Notes: generated by a model not told the origin, from the letters alone. Shown: positions 21,954-34,342, numbered from the stretch's first letter. The stretch is 64,000 bases of DNA from Coix lacryma-jobi var. lacryma-jobi (GCA_009763385.1 CM019825.1:116679131-116743130), one strand, 5' to 3'. Made by a program: numbers and translations.

Positions 21954-24055
21954 TGCGGATACATGGGTGTATGCCGAGTCTCTGAGTGATTAGTGATTGT
22001 CAACTGGGATAATGCGCATGTTCTTTGGCTTGTGTTGTGCAGGTGTCGAGCATAGAGACAGTGATCGAGGGCAAGGTGAAGGTCAAGTAGAGACGTGTCA
22101 GGCCAACGGACCGGGAGCGGTGAAGGGCGGACGTGAGGCTTGGACTGAGGGACCGGTGGCCCGAGGATCAGCTGTGGTGGCTGACAGCCTGGGACAGCGA
22201 CGAGCGAAGACTTGCGGTCATGTGTTGCCTAAGTCGTGGACTTGGGGACACGTGTCGGTGGACGGGGTGCACGGGCGGTGCATCCCCTCTACAGCTTCGG
22301 TTTGGTGGTAGAGCCAGTGAAAAACCATCGGGTGGACGATTTCCAAGTTTGGGCCACAAAACCTGGGCGCGGATGGTTTCCGAGTTTGGCCACAAAACTC
22401 GGGTTGAGGACGGTTTCCAGGTTTGGGCCTCAAAACCTGGGTGCTGCGGGTTTGCTGAGTTTGGGCCACAACACTCAGGCTACGTGGGCTGGTTTCCCGG
22501 TTTGGGCCTCAAAACTGGGGTTTGGTCGTAAAGGCTAGTTTCCCGGTTTGGGCCTCAAAACCGGGGGTGCGACGTCCAGGAAAAGGACGCAGAGCGGTGG
22601 CGGCACGTGGCGGCAATCGGTGAGGTTGCGTCGAGGCAACGCTACCAGTTGTGCGAGCGTGGCCGTCGGATCCACCTACCATCGAGTTGGTCCAGAATAG
22701 CCTTAGGGTTTAGCTGGTTCGCTCTGTAAGTAGTTAGGGGTAGAGTGGGAATTAGGAATAGTTAGAATTAGGATAAGTAGGGGGAGACACCCACCTCCCC
22801 ATCTATCTCAGTCATTTGCTCTTTGCTTCTAGGGTTTCTTGCTCTCCCAATCCCCTGCTGTAGCTAGCTGAGATCCGCAGAGAACCATACCTCTGTGTAC
22901 TGGAGATTTTGAGGAAGTGAGGCCGTAACCTCACTGTTGTAGCATGTGGTAGCCACACAGTTGCAGATCGATGTGTTGATTCGCGTTTTTGTTCGTGTTC
23001 TTCGCGTTCTTCGTTTCTCCGCGATTTTCCCGTTACTCGATCTCCCTCTCTATTGCGTCTTTGCGAAATCCGTTTGAATCAACTTGTTCTTTATAGTGAG
23101 GAGGTCATTTCGACCAAAGGAACTCATCTAACTCCTCATGAACAAGTAGATCGGGTTGATTTTGTTTTTGTGGCGCTTTATCGGTTCATACACCTTCCCC
23201 TTCGATTTCCCGTTGTTTGAGTTGATTTGAGCGGATGATTTCTTGGGGATAGTCTCCTAACTACCTCGTGATCATCCTCTCCAAGTTTGGGATCAAGGGA
23301 TTTTGGTTTGAATCGATTTGGAGAAGATTTGAGTTTTGGGCGACCAAAATCGCCCTTTCTGGACACTCGCGGACAGTCAGCCGAAGTGACCGCAGACAGT
23401 CCGTGCATCGGGGAAACGCCAGATCAGTGGCTGTGTTCTTCGGGTGCTGCACTGTTCATTGACCGGCGGACAGTCCGCCGTTGAAGTTTGCGGACAGTCC
23501 GGGAGACGTCCAGCAAGACTTCAGCGACACTGCGGTTTTGCATTTTTGGCCGGCGGACAGTCCGCGACGTGAGCCCGGACAGTCCGCAACTGGGCAGACA
23601 GTCCGCGACCGTACCGGCGGACAGTCCGGGATCCTGCTGAAGCTTTCGGTTTTGTGCGTTTGCTCTCCCGGCTTCCTCGCTTGGTTTTTGGACTTCTCGT
23701 TTGGCCTTGTAGTTGACCAAGGAACCTCTCTAGGTATCTTTGTTACTTGTTAGCATCGGTATTTGGGGATTTCTCGACGTAGCCGTCTATCTACGTTCGG
23801 GACTCGGTTCTCAAGGATTGAACTTGTGCCAGAGCTTCTTGTGTTTGGTTTGCTATCGCTTTGTGGTGCCTCGTTGTGATCCAAGGGATCATCCACCCTC
23901 TTCCAAGGGTTGTGGGCATCACATTCTCGGTCGTAGCTTTTTGGGGTTGATTTTTGGGACAATCGGCCAAAGTTTCGAAAGAAATTTTTGAGCTCCCATT
24001 CACCCCCACCCCCCCTCTGGTCGCCATGCTAGTGCATTCTCGGTCCTTCATCGAC
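21949..24055 (+). mobile_element. solo Sirevirus LTR C with TSD TCGAC
   Basis: A single LTR (21954-24050) is flanked by TCGAC at 21949-21953 and 24051-24055. No internal sequence is present, so it is the product of recombination between the two LTRs of a former element. It is 2097 bp and starts TGCGGATACATGGG, like LTR A. The hairpin array lies at about 22304-22566 and the palindromes at about 23365-23640. It interrupts the 3' region of G1. Confidence 0.95.
22304..22566 (+). repeat. hairpin array in solo LTR C
   Basis: Seven units are seen as in A. The first is decayed (GGTGGT with ACCATC). The others keep CCAGG/CCTGG-like, CCGAG/CTCGG, CTGAG/CTCAG and CCCGG/CCGGG stems, a few with one mismatch. 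Confidence 0.75.
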
Positions 24056-24176
24056 AGGTAAGGCAATTATGGCACGCGAAATTTCCACGAGAGTAGACGC
24101 TTCCAGAGGTTCCACGTCAGTAGTTTGGCAGAAAGGAATTTTGGAATAAATATTTATCCCAAAATTAGGGGGCATG

Positions 24177-25593
24177 TGTTTACACCAAAATTTGGATTAA
24201 GAAGGAGATGAACCGAATTTTACTGGAGATGGCTGCAATTTGAGGAATCGGCAGAATCAAGGAAGATCGGTTGATCAAGTGGACCAAGAAAATGACAAGT
24301 GGACCCAGCCGGCAGTGAAATGGGCATTCGGTAAACGACCAAGCGGTCGATCAGTTCTCGGAGTTTCGGCAAGTGTTTGTGCGGTCGGCTATCTTGTAAG
24401 GCGATGACTCTATTTGGGAAGCAAATACGGCAAGTGAAGCCGGCTTGCACGAGAAGACACGTGATAATGGAAAACATCGAGAGGAAAATAGGAATAGGAC
24501 TCGTATTTTCCAAATTTTCATTATGTAAGTCATAATCTTCCAGGACTCGTATTTCGCCCAGGGTATAAATATAAACCCCCGACCATTGTAAAACTGTTCA
24601 CAACCATATCAATACAAATCGGCCCCGTGCCACCTTCGATTCCTTTGTCGTGTCATCGAGTTCTTCGAGAGGAACCATCGATCCGTCGACCTCCGTAAGT
24701 CCCGACAACCTTGTTATCATGTCTAGTATCATGCGGTGGATTTAGATGTGATGCAAGAAGTCTTGCTTGTTTCCAATGGTTGTGCGGCGGACCTTTGTTA
24801 GCAATCAAGAAGTCTTTGCTTATGCTTGGCTTATGAGTAAATACCGTGCGGCAGGCGTTTGCTTAATATGTTTAGCAAAAGCGAGATAGTTGTCGGCTCT
24901 ATTAGATTTGGCAAGATCTGATAGATTCATTAAGTTATCATGTGTTATATGATTTAATTAATTTTGTAACACTCTTTTGCCCAATCTAGATTAACTTTGT
25001 TCGGCCTTGCTTTACAAGTTTATTGATGTTCTAATAATTGCATGATCATGATGGCCGAATTAAGTTCTAATCTAGATTGTTACGTGTTGCGGGTTCATAC
25101 ATATCAACCACGTTTGAGCTTAGATAAAACTAGGTATCGTGCGGCAGATGCAGGTTTTAGATTGGTTTAATCATGTTTGTTTGTATGTTCCTTCTTCATG
25201 GACCACAACTCGGCTAGTTTCTCGAGCTTGGTTACACGTTAATTTATAATCTATCTTTATTTGTTCAAGCATGTCTTTTTCATGTACGTGCGTTCGACAA
25301 CCAGTTGTTTACATATGTTCATGTTTGGAGTTAGCCGAATGATCTTTAAAACTTGTTGACAGGCAGCTTCTATAGATGTATGTCGTCATGAGTGGCTTCA
25401 GAGTCGTAAATATGGAACTGTCTGGTCTCACCCAGCATGTTCCAGTTTTATTCTCACAGTTTTATCCCTTGTTGGCTTTCAGGTCAAACCGACTGGCATG
25501 TCTCCGGATTTCACACCGTCCTGGCACCCGATTGAAGCCACGCTTTCCGGCTTGCTGTGTGTGAGGCACAGTGCACCATATTTTGTGCCAACA
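24177..25593 (+). repeat. 3' LTR of gypsy G1 (1417 bp)
   Basis: The LTR begins TGTTTACACC after the purine tract AATTAGGGGG (about 24164-24173) and ends GTGCCAACA, TG...CA. A TATA box TATAAATATAAA lies at 24564-24575. The ends and parts of the interior resemble the LTRs of G3. The following bases ATGCG (25594-25598) would be the target duplication; the left partner is outside the window. Confidence 0.85.
24564..24575 (+). promoter_or_regulatory. TATA box of the G1 LTR
   Basis: TATAAATATAAA in a GC-flanked context about 390 bp into the LTR; a typical position for a U3 promoter. Confidence 0.6.
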
Positions 25594-25710
25594 ATGCGTA
25601 TCTTCCAATACGCATAGTTCGTCCCATCGAAAAACGGCGGTTTGCCCATGTCGCGATCCATGTCGCCTTCTGTGGATCTGGAACCGGCTAAGGTGGAAGA
25701 TCCTTAAACC

Positions 25711-25722
25711 GCTCCGATACCA
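25711..25722 (-). promoter_or_regulatory. primer binding site of D
   Basis: The complement reads TGGTATCGGAGC, one mismatch from the initiator-Met tRNA primer site, two bases inside the LTR end. Confidence 0.82.
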
Positions 25723-25724
25723 AT

Positions 25725-27800
25725 TGAAGGACCGAGAATGCAAAAGCAAGGCGACCAGAGGGGGGTGAATGGGAGCCTAAAAATTTCTCTCAAAACTTTG
25801 GCCTCTGTCCCAAAAATCAACCCCCAAAAGCTTCGACCGAAACGTGATGCCCACGACCCTTGGATGAGGGTGGATGATCCCTAGGATCACAGCGAGGCAC
25901 CACCAAGCAAGAGTGAACCAAAAACCAAAAGCTTCGGCTCAAGTTCAAACCAAAAAACCGACCCTCGAACGTAGATGGAAGGCTACGTCGAGAAATCTCC
26001 AAATACTTATACTAACAAGTAGCAAAGATACTTAGAGAGGTTCCTTGGTTAACTATAGGGCCAAACGAGAAGTCCAAAAACCAAGCGGAAAAGTTGGGAG
26101 ACCAAATGCACTGAAAAGCACAAGTCTGCGAAGTCCTGGACTGTCCGCGAGTACAGCGGCGGACTGTCTGCTCAACGGCGGACTGTCCGGGAACCAGCGG
26201 CGGACTGTCCGCAGGTCAAAAGAGCAAAACAGCACCTCTGCTGAAATAGCTCTGGACAGTCCCGGACTGTCCGCGGGTTGCAACGGCGGACTGTCCGCCG
26301 GTCAACCTGGACTTCAACAGCAGAGACTCGCGGCCACTGATCTGGCCAAGTCCCCGATACGCGGACTGTCCGCGGGGTGGATGGCGGACTGTCCGCGACC
26401 ACCCAGTGAGGGCGATTTTGGTCGCCCTCAACTCAAATCTCCCCAAATCCGATCCAAATCAAAATCCCTTGTTCTCAAACTTGGAGAAGATGATCACGAG
26501 GTAGTTAGGAGACTATCCCCAAGAAATCATCCGCTCAAATCAACTCAATCAACGGGAATCGAAGAAGATGGTGTATGAACCCAAAAAGCGCCACGAAAAT
26601 TGAATCGACCCGATCTACTTGTTCGTGAGGAGTTAGATGAATTCCTTCGGTGGAAATGATCTCCTCACTATAAAGAACAAGTTGATTCAAGTGGATTTGA
26701 AAAAGACGCAACGTAGAGGGAGATCGAGTGACGGGAAAATCGTGGAGAAACGAAGAACGCGAAGAACAAATTCAAAACGCGAATCAAACCATGAATTTGC
26801 AACCCTGTGGCTACCACATGCTACAACAGTGAGATTACGGTCTCACTTCCTCAAAATCTCATGAACACAGAGGTATGGTTCTCTGCGGATCTCAGTAGCT
26901 ACAACAGGGATGTGGGAGAGCAGGAAACCCTAAGTGGAGAATAGCAAATGACTTAGATGGTTTGGGAGGTGGGTGTCTCCCCCTACTTATCCTAATTCTA
27001 GTTCCCACTCTACCCCTACTAATTACAGAGCGAACCAGCTAAACCCTAAGGTTATTCTGGACCAACTCGAAAAAGATGCTGATCCGACGGCCATGCCCGC
27101 ACAATAGGTAGCTTCGCCTCGACGCGACCTCACCGATTGCCGCCACGTGCCGCCACCGCTCTGCTCGTCCTTTTCACGGACCTCGCCCCCGGTTTTGAGG
27201 CCAAAACCGGAAAACCTGTCTTCACGACCAACCCCCGGTTTTGAGGCCCAAACCGGGAAACCCACCGTCCATCGCCTGAGTTTTGTGGCCCAAACTCAGA
27301 AACCCGCAGCACCCAGGTTTTGAGGCCCCAACCTGGAAACCGTCCTCAGCCCGAGTTTTGTGGCCCAAACTCGGAAACCGGCCGCACCCAGGTTTTGTGG
27401 CCCAAACCTGGAAACCATCCACCGGTGGTTTTTATGTGGCTCAACCACCAAACCGACGCTGTAGAGGGGATGCACCGCCCGTGCACCCCGCCCACCGACA
27501 CATGTCCCCAGGTCCTCGACCCGAGCAACACTGTGCCCCGCAAGTCTCCGCTCGTCGCTGTCCCAGGTTGTCAGCCACCACAGCTGATCCTCAGGCCACC
27601 GGTCCCTCAGTCCAAGCCTCACGTCCGCCCTTCACCGCTCCCGGTCCATCGGCATGGCATGTCTCTACTTGACCTTTACCTTGCCTTCGATCACTATCTC
27701 CGAGCTCGACACCTGCACAGCACAGGCCAAAGAACATGCGCATCAAACCAGTTGGCAATCACTCATCACTCAAGATCCGGCATACACCCATGTATCTGCA
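25725..27800 (-). repeat. 5' LTR of D (2076 bp)
   Basis: On the plus strand it runs from TGAAGGACCG to CATGTATCTGCA. It has palindromes of the type CGGACTGTCCG at about 26140-26400 and the hairpin array at about 27187-27449, including GGTGGTT/AACCACC. Its apparent long open frames (26045-26578, 27320-27877) are made of these repeats. Confidence 0.92.
27187..27449 (-). repeat. hairpin array in the LTR of D
   Basis: Units with stems CCGG, CTGAG/CTCAG, CCAGG/CCTGG, CCGAG/CTCGG and GGTGGTT/AACCACC. Most stems are perfect; two units have lost a base in the loop or arm. Confidence 0.8.
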
Positions 27801-28041
27801 GATTCATGCTAATCGGTGCATTCCTTCTAGCCTGCATCAGTTTCTCATTCAATGGGTGGGGAACGATGTTGAAGTAGTGCACTCAGATTCATTGGCTTAT
27901 GTGGCTACGGCTGATGCTCCTTTGCTCGGGGGGCATGATACTATTGCTTGTTTATCTGGTCAGGACCTTTCTGATTTCCAATTTGTTAGTGTTACTAGGG
28001 AAGGTTTTGTACCAGTGTCAGCCGATCGACAATCAGTTTAA
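27801..28041 (+). pseudogene. gypsy G2 protease tail
   Basis: The frame reads IHANRCIPSSLHQFLIQWVG and continues for about 80 codons to a TAA at 28039-28041. It corresponds to the protease tail WIHANYCVPSTMHQILIQW of G1. The protease active site was to the left of the D insertion. Confidence 0.75.
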
Positions 28042-28055
28042 CATTATCATGTAAT

Positions 28056-31000
28056 TTGATGGATGCTAATGTTGATTGGTTAAAGCATCGTGTTGAGCAG
28101 TATCGGACCTATAAGACCGATAATTGTGAAACTATTGATGATTTTGATGAGCTCAATAAGTTGGGCCAAGGTTTCACGTCGGCCGACCCTTTAGAACAAG
28201 TGGATATTAGGGATGGTTCCATGCCTAGGCCGACCTTTGTAAATCAAAACCTTGAAGCCGATTATAAATTAAAATTAATCGCGCTTTTAAAAGAGTATGT
28301 TGATTGTTTTGCATGGAATTATACGGAGATGCCTGGATTAAGCCGAGAACTTGTTGAACATCGGCTTCCTATTAAGCTTGGGTTCAGGCCATTCAAGCAA
28401 CATCCTCGCCGTTTTAATTCTACAATATATGACCGGATTAAAGAGGAAATTAATCGGTTATTGCAAGCGGGGTTTATCCAGCCATGCAGATATGCGGAGC
28501 GGGTCTCTAATATCGTGCCTGTGGAGAAGGACACTGGGAAGATCAGGGTTTGCATTGATTTTAGTGATTTAAATAGAGCCACTCCCAAAGATGAGTATCC
28601 TATGCCTATAGCCGATATGTTGATCAATGACGCTTCAGGACATCAGGTTGTCAGTTTTATTGACGGCAACGTTGGTTATAATCAGATAGTCATGGCCAAG
28701 GAGGATATGTCCAAAACGACCTTTATTTGTCCTGGGTTTGTTGGTCTTTTTGAGTGGGTCGTGATGACATTTGGTTTGAAGAACGCAGGCGCTACTTATC
28801 AATGCGCTATTAATTTGATCTTTCATGATTTAATTGGGATAGTCATGGAAGTGTATATTGATGACATTGTGATCAAATCGGCTGCTCATATGTCTCATTT
28901 AGCCGATTTGCGTCTGGCGTTTGAAAGAATGCGCCGCTATGGTTTAAAGATGAACCCACTGAAATGTGCTTTTGGTGTGTCGGCTGGGAAGTTCTTAGGA
29001 TTTATCATTCATGACAAAGGCATAGAGATTGACCCTAAAAGGATAGAAAAGATCAAGAAAGTTCAAGTGCCTACATGCAAAAAGGACTTGCAAAAGTTCT
29101 TGGGAAAAGTGAACTACTTGAGGATATTTATTGCAAACTTGTCCGGGAAAATTATTCCTTTTACCCCTATACTAAAATTGAAGGATGAATCTGAGTTTAC
29201 TTGGGGGGCAGAGCAACAAGAAGCATTTGAGAAGATAAAGGAATATTTGTCATCTCCACCAGTTCTTCGAGCGCCTAAGAGAGGAGTCCCTTTTAGATTA
29301 TATATCACCGCCGAAGAAAAGGTCATTGGAGCTGTCTTGACACAAGAAGATGGGGGTAAAGAATATGTGATCGCTTATATTAGTCGTCGTCTTCTTGATC
29401 CCGAGACCAGGTACGCTCATATTGAAAAATTATGTTTATCCTTGTACTATGCTTGTGCCAAAATGAGACATTATTTGTTGTCTAGTACATGTGTCATTGG
29501 ATGCCAGTCCGATGTAATTAGGCACATGTTATATCGGCCAATCCTTAGGGGAAGGATTGGTAAATGGGCGTATGCATTGATTGAGTTTGACTTGACTTAT
29601 GAACCATTAAAAACATTAAAGGGTCAAGTTCTTGCTGATTTCATTATTGAGCATAGCATTAGTTTAGAAGATGAGATCAGTTATTTTACTTTTTCTCCAG
29701 GGAAACTTTATTTTGATGGATCGGCTTGTATGGAGGGCCAAGGTGTTGGTGTGGTCATTATTTCTCCTAATGGTGCTGAATTTGAAATGCTAAGCCGGTT
29801 AGATTATCTTTGCACTAATAATCAAGCCGAATATGAAGGTCTATTATTCGGTTTAGAAATATTATGTTCCATGGAGGTTAAACATGTTGAGGCTTATGAC
29901 GATTCCTTGCTAGTAGTGCAACATGTTGTTGGTGAGTTTCAATGCCTGGAAGGGTCGTTAAATATTTATCTTGATATGTGCCTTGATATTATTACCCATT
30001 TTACCGAATTCCAGATTTGGCATATACCAAGGCATGAAAATCATAAAGCCAACATGTTAGCTCAGCAAGCATCTGGCTATAGCATCAGCAGGCGTAATTT
30101 TCACATAAAGCCGATGCGTCAGCATGCAGAGGTGTTGTTGGTTCGTATGGCCGACCAGATTTTTTCCAAACCAGTTCAGCCAGTTTACTCCAGAGATCAG
30201 CATACTTGGGTGGACACTTTGGCCGACCATGTTGTTCATAAATCAGGTCAGTTAATTCATTCGATTGATCTAGTTGATCTTGGAAGGATTAATTCAGTTG
30301 ATTTATCTGAAGAAACTCTAAATCGGTACAAGTCAAATTCTAATGAAAGTGAAACCGATTTAGAAGATTGGAGGACTCCCTTGCTAAAATATCTCAATGA
30401 TCCGAATACCAAGGTTGATCCAAGTGTTCGGTGGAGTGCGTTTAAATATGCACTGCACAATGATGAGCTTTACCGAAGAACTGCCGAAGACTTGTTGCTT
30501 AAGTGTTTGAGATCTGATCAAGCGAAGGTGGCTATGAGAGAAGTTCATGAAGGTATTTGTGGTACACATCAATCGGCCCCAAAGATGAAATGGCTATTAC
30601 GTAGAGCTGGGTTTTATTGGCCCACGATGATGGCCGATTGTTTTCGGTACTACAAAGGATGTGAAGAATATCAACGTTTTGGAAATATACAGCTTGCACC
30701 TGCTGCTATGCTTCATCCTATTATCAAACTGTGGTATTTTCGTGGTTGGGGGCTAGACTTCATTGGCCAAATTCATCCCCCATCTTCAAAGGGACATCGT
30801 TTTGTTCTGATTGCTACAGATTACTTCACTAAGTGGATTAAAGCGGTACCTTTGAAGAATATGACACACAAGGAGGTGATTGAGTTTATTACTGAATATA
30901 TTATACATAGATTCAGCGTACCTCAAACGTTAACTACAGATCAAGGAATGTCTTTTATTTCAAAGAGGTACGGGATTTCGCCAAATTATACAAGATAAAG

Positions 31001-31626
31001 ATGCTCAATTCATCTCCATATTATGCTCAAGCTAATGGTCAAGCTGAGTCTAGTAACAAGACTTTGATCAAGCTTATCAAAAAGAAGATTGAGGTCAACC
31101 CAAGGAAGTGGCATGAGGTTTTGTCTGAGGCGTTGTGGGCTCATCGTATATCAAGACATAGTGCTACAAAAGTTTCTCCTTTCGAGCTGGTATATGGGCA
31201 AGAGGCAGTGTTGCCTGTTTAGGTGAATCTGGATGCATATAGATTGGCTAAACAGAATGATTTTATCTGCTGTTATGTATCATGATGCCATGATGGACAA
31301 CATTGATGAAGTGACCGATAAGAGATTAAGGGCTCTTAAGGAGATGGAGAAAGATAAAGCCCGAGTTGCCAGAGCTTACAACAAGAAGGTGAGAAGCAGA
31401 TCGTTCCAAGTGGGGAAATTAGTATGGAAGACTATATTACCACTTGGATCGAGAAGCAATAAGTTTGGCAAGTAGTCGCCGAGTTGGGAAGGTCCTTATA
31501 AAGTGATCAAAGTAATATTCGGGAACACAAATAAGCTAGAGACGTTGCAAGGTGAAAGTCTCCCAAGAGCAATAAATGGGAGGTATTTGAAAAAGTACTT
31601 GCCAAGTGTTTGGCAAGAAGCCTGAG
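28056..31626 (+). pseudogene. gypsy G2 pol: RT, RNase H, second RNase H, integrase
   Basis: A 980-codon open frame (28056-30998) holds RT with CIDFSDLNRATPKDEYPMP, FIDGNVGYNQI and the catalytic YIDDIV (about residue 268). RNase H follows, and then a second, archaeal-type RNase H beginning YFDGSACMEGQGVGV (about residue 552), the mark of Tat elements. Integrase has the zinc-motif histidines in HEGICGTH and one cysteine pair reduced to CEEY, where the last Cys is lost. The core aspartates lie in LDFIG and TDQGMSF. A frame change near 30965 moves the glutamate block GQAESSNK to 31001-31222. Stops at 31220-31222 and 31473-31475 split the C-terminus, which keeps the GPY-type block WEGPYKV. No chromodomain is seen. 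Confidence 0.92.
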
Positions 31627-31784
31627 TGCCTTCCAAGCAACGACCGATACATGTATCGCCCTTAGAACAAAAAATGATCAGAAACATTTATTTTGGGTTA
31701 CTGAATGATCGATGAGTTGGACATCGTTGTTATTCGGTTTGTTTTTAGGTACTACTAAAGATCACCTAAAATCAGGGGGGTATA

Positions 31785-32599
31785 TGTTGACACTCAAAAG
31801 TGTCATAGGTAAATATTGAGATTAGAAGGCGTATTCGGCTCATAATATTTTGAGGTTGAATTGATCTTTTATTGAGGGTCAAATGTTTTGAGTAAGATAA
31901 ACCTGATCATTTGAGGTATTCCGACTAGTTATACTATTTCCGACCAGGTAATGCTGGTCGGAAGTCTTAAATTGGTGATGAGCGCCGAATCAGATGCCGA
32001 TTCAAAGATCCTTCTTTGTAAAGATAATCTGTTGATTGGTATAATCGGTTTAGGCTGATATTTATAAAGCCCATTTAACCGGTTTAGTAGATTCAAAGAT
32101 CAGCGAGATCAGGTTTACCTTGTCTAGTCCGGATTGGACTCTTGGATTCCATATTTTGATGGAATTCGAATAGGAAACTTGGAGATCGTATCTGGAGATG
32201 TTTCATATTGGGATAAGACCAGCCCCTCTCTATATATTAGAGGATCATGGCCGATTGAGGCATCCAACCCTAATCGATCAAAATCAATCTACTATCCCTT
32301 TTACCCTTTTCCTCTCTCTATTTTGTTGTTCAGCGTGTCTCCCGGCGAGGCTCCACAGTGTTCTAGGCGACCTTGCTGGTCCTAGGGCAACCTCTACGTG
32401 CTTCTCCTCGACGGGTCTTCCCGGGAGGAGTTCTAGAGTTATCAACACAGAGGTCTAAAACCCTAAATCGGCTTAAACCGGTCTTTAGATCGGTTTTTGT
32501 CGGCTTAGCCAGGACCCCTGCTGTTTCAGGTTGATCTACAACCTCTTCGGGCGTTCTAGCCCTGCTGGTGTGTGATTCGGATCACTTCCGACGTCAACA
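31785..32599 (+). repeat. 3' LTR of gypsy G2 (815 bp)
   Basis: The LTR begins TGTTGACAC after the tract AAATCAGGGGGG and ends GTCAACA, giving a 7-bp terminal inverted repeat TGTTGAC/GTCAACA. It differs in length and sequence from the LTRs of G1 and G3, so G2 is a separate family. A TATA-like CTATATATTAG lies at about 32229. Confidence 0.85.
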
Positions 32600-33012
32600 A
32601 AAATTTTCTGGTGTGGCGAGCCCAGATTCTTCCGGCTGTGCGAGGAGCTCGGATGCTTGGTCTTCCGGCTGTGCGAGGAGCTCGGATGCTTGGTCTTCTT
32701 AATGGTACGCTTCCATCCCCAACCGAAACTCTTGAAGTAGAGAAATCTGACAAGACCAAAAAGGTAATTGAGAACCCTGACTACGTCAATTGGTTATCTC
32801 AAGATCAGCAATTGTTGAGTTACCTCCTGTCTTCAATGACGAGAGATTTGGCTCCTACTGCTACTCAGGATGATTCAGTCACGGTAGCTGATAGCTCTGA
32901 AGCTTCGGGAGCTGTTCCAGAACCAGCCACACCTGCGCCACAGGTTCCTGTACCGGTATCATCAGTAACCGAGTCTTCTGCGGTGCCAAGAACTTCTGCG
33001 TCATTACAATGA
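32600..33012 (+). pseudogene. copia E gag N-terminus joined to an RT leader
   Basis: The frame encodes NFLVWRAQILP and LLNGTLPSPTE followed by YVNWLSQDQQLLSYLLSS, a copia gag N-terminal domain. It then jumps to a proline/serine-rich linker that normally lies between integrase and RT, and ends at TGA 33010-33012. A 33-bp segment, from about 32630, is present twice in direct tandem and in frame. Confidence 0.75.
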
Positions 33013-33526
33013 GCACGGACCCGTCTGCAAGATGGAATTCGCAAGCCCAAGATTTATACCGATGGTATGATAAGATATGGTTTCAGTTCTAAAGTTAAAG
33101 AGCCTACGTCCTTCATAGAATCTCTTGATTCTAACATTGGAAGAGAGCGATGGATGATGAATTTAATGCCCTTATGAAGAATAATACTTGGCACCTTGTT
33201 TCTCTGTTTCTCCAAATCTGGCTCAAAATATTGTGGATTGTAAATGGGTCTATAAAGTGAAAAAGAAGGCATATGGTTCTATTGATTGCTACAAAGCTCG
33301 ATTAGTAGCTAAAGGATTCAAGCAAAGCTATGGCTTGGATGACGAAGAGACCTTTAGCCCGGTAGTCAAAGCTGCTACTATTAGGCTTATACTATCCCTC
33401 ACCATTTCAAATGAGTGGAATATTCATCAACTAGATGTACAAAATGCGTTTCTTCGTGGTGTTCTGGAGGAGAATATGTATATGAGACAACCTCCTGGGT
33501 ACGAAGATAAAACTTTCTCTCACTAT
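33013..33526 (+). pseudogene. copia E reverse transcriptase, first part
   Basis: Recognisable blocks are KPKIYTDG, CKWVYKVKKKA, ARLVAKGFKQ, ETFSPVVKAATIR and QLDVQNAFLRG, ending RQPPGYEDKTFSHY. The frame changes near 33175-33190. The coding sequence is cut at 33526 by the hAT and resumes at 35108. Confidence 0.85.
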
Positions 33527-33998
33527 CAGTGGCGGAGCGTGACCAATAATTAAGGGGGGGGCAAATTACCATTATAATTTTATCAGCAAAAAATTACGTA
33601 ATACTGTATATTAATAAGCAAGCAGTAGGGTTGTAGTATAATTTATACTAACCATATCATGCAATTAGGTAATATACATGAAACTAGCAAGGAAGGCAGC
33701 TCTCCTGGACTATAAAATAAAGAAAAGACTAAAAATTCTTGACACAACTGCACACTGCACACACGGAGTACTATCATGTACTGTAATCATTCTATCTGGA
33801 TACGTACCATCAAAATAGTACATGTTATACAGTACAGACCAGGTCTAGTTGTAGTCCTGTAGTCTACTCCTACCTAGTCCTGCACTCTACTCCTACTCTC
33901 TAGTCCTGTCACTTCTAGTAGCTCCTGTCATTGCTACTGCCAGGCGAGCTGGAGCTGCCCTACGGCTGCTCTTTATCAATCCTGATTTGCAGTTGCAC

Positions 33999-34235
33999 TA
34001 AGGCCTGTAAACAGTTCCCCTCATTTCCCAAAATTTTCCATCACATCAACCATCACATCAATATTCGGACGTATGCATGGAGCATTAAATGAAGGTAAAA
34101 AAATAACTAATTGTACTTTTAGTAGGTACATGTCGAGACGAATCTTTAGAGTCTACATAGTCCATATTTGGACAAAGTTTGTCAAATAACAACGAAAACG
34201 CTACAGAAAAATTTTCCCATCTAAACAAGGCCTAA
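33999..34235. mobile_element. Tourist-like MITE with TSD TAA
   Basis: The element 34002-34232 begins GGCCTGTAAACAG and ends CTAAACAAGGCC, and is flanked by TAA on both sides. The interior words GGAGCATTAAAT, GACGAATCTTT and GACAAAGTTTGTCAAAT are familiar from an abundant grass MITE. The 3-bp TAA duplication suggests the PIF/Harbinger superfamily. It has no coding capacity. Confidence 0.75.
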
Positions 34236-34342
34236 GACGAACCGCAGCGGAGTACGTCATCCTATCCGCTAAAGCCTTTTGCCGTAAAAAACGACTGCAA
34301 CGGCATCCTCTACTACTCCCGCTATGCACCTACAAACGCTAC

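Larger units (their letters stand above)
5664..25593 (+). mobile_element. Tat-like Ty3/gypsy element G1, nested host of A, B and C
   Basis: After removing the inserted B (7834-19699), C (21954-24050) and the target duplications, the remaining pieces read as one gypsy element. They are a gag-pro linker (5664-6114), protease (6121-6696), a deleted pol (6697-7422), a 3' region with antisense reading frames (7423-7833, 19705-21953), a polypurine tract near 24165 and a 3' LTR (24177-25593). Its 5' part lies left of the window beyond A. It is inserted in the gag of Sirevirus D, which resumes at 25594. Confidence 0.82.
25594..27800 (-). mobile_element. Sirevirus element D: gag start, primer site and 5' LTR
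   Basis: This is a minus-strand copia element, cut by gypsy G1 about 130 bp into its 5' region. Present are the start of gag (complement of 25594-25661, with MDRDMGKPPFFDG and WKIR), the leader with the primer site, and the 5' LTR (25725-27800). The rest of D would lie left of G1, outside the window. D is inserted in the protease region of G2; bases 27801-27805 (GATTC) are the expected duplication. Confidence 0.88.
27801..32599 (+). mobile_element. Tat-like gypsy element G2: pol and 3' LTR
   Basis: The element starts within protease, where D was inserted, and continues through RT, RNase H, a second RNase H, integrase, a purine tract and the 3' LTR. It is the only gypsy copy in the window with a nearly complete pol. 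It is inserted in the gag of copia E, which resumes at 32600; AAAAT (32600-32604) is the expected duplication. Confidence 0.88.

Noticed and set aside
26045..26578. A 177-codon open frame in the D LTR, and similar ones at 3619-4156, 9567-10020, 27320-27877 and 49825-50325
   Set aside because: They run through the hairpin and palindrome repeats of the LTRs, appear in several frames and both strands at once, and match no protein family. They are side effects of GC-rich repeats.
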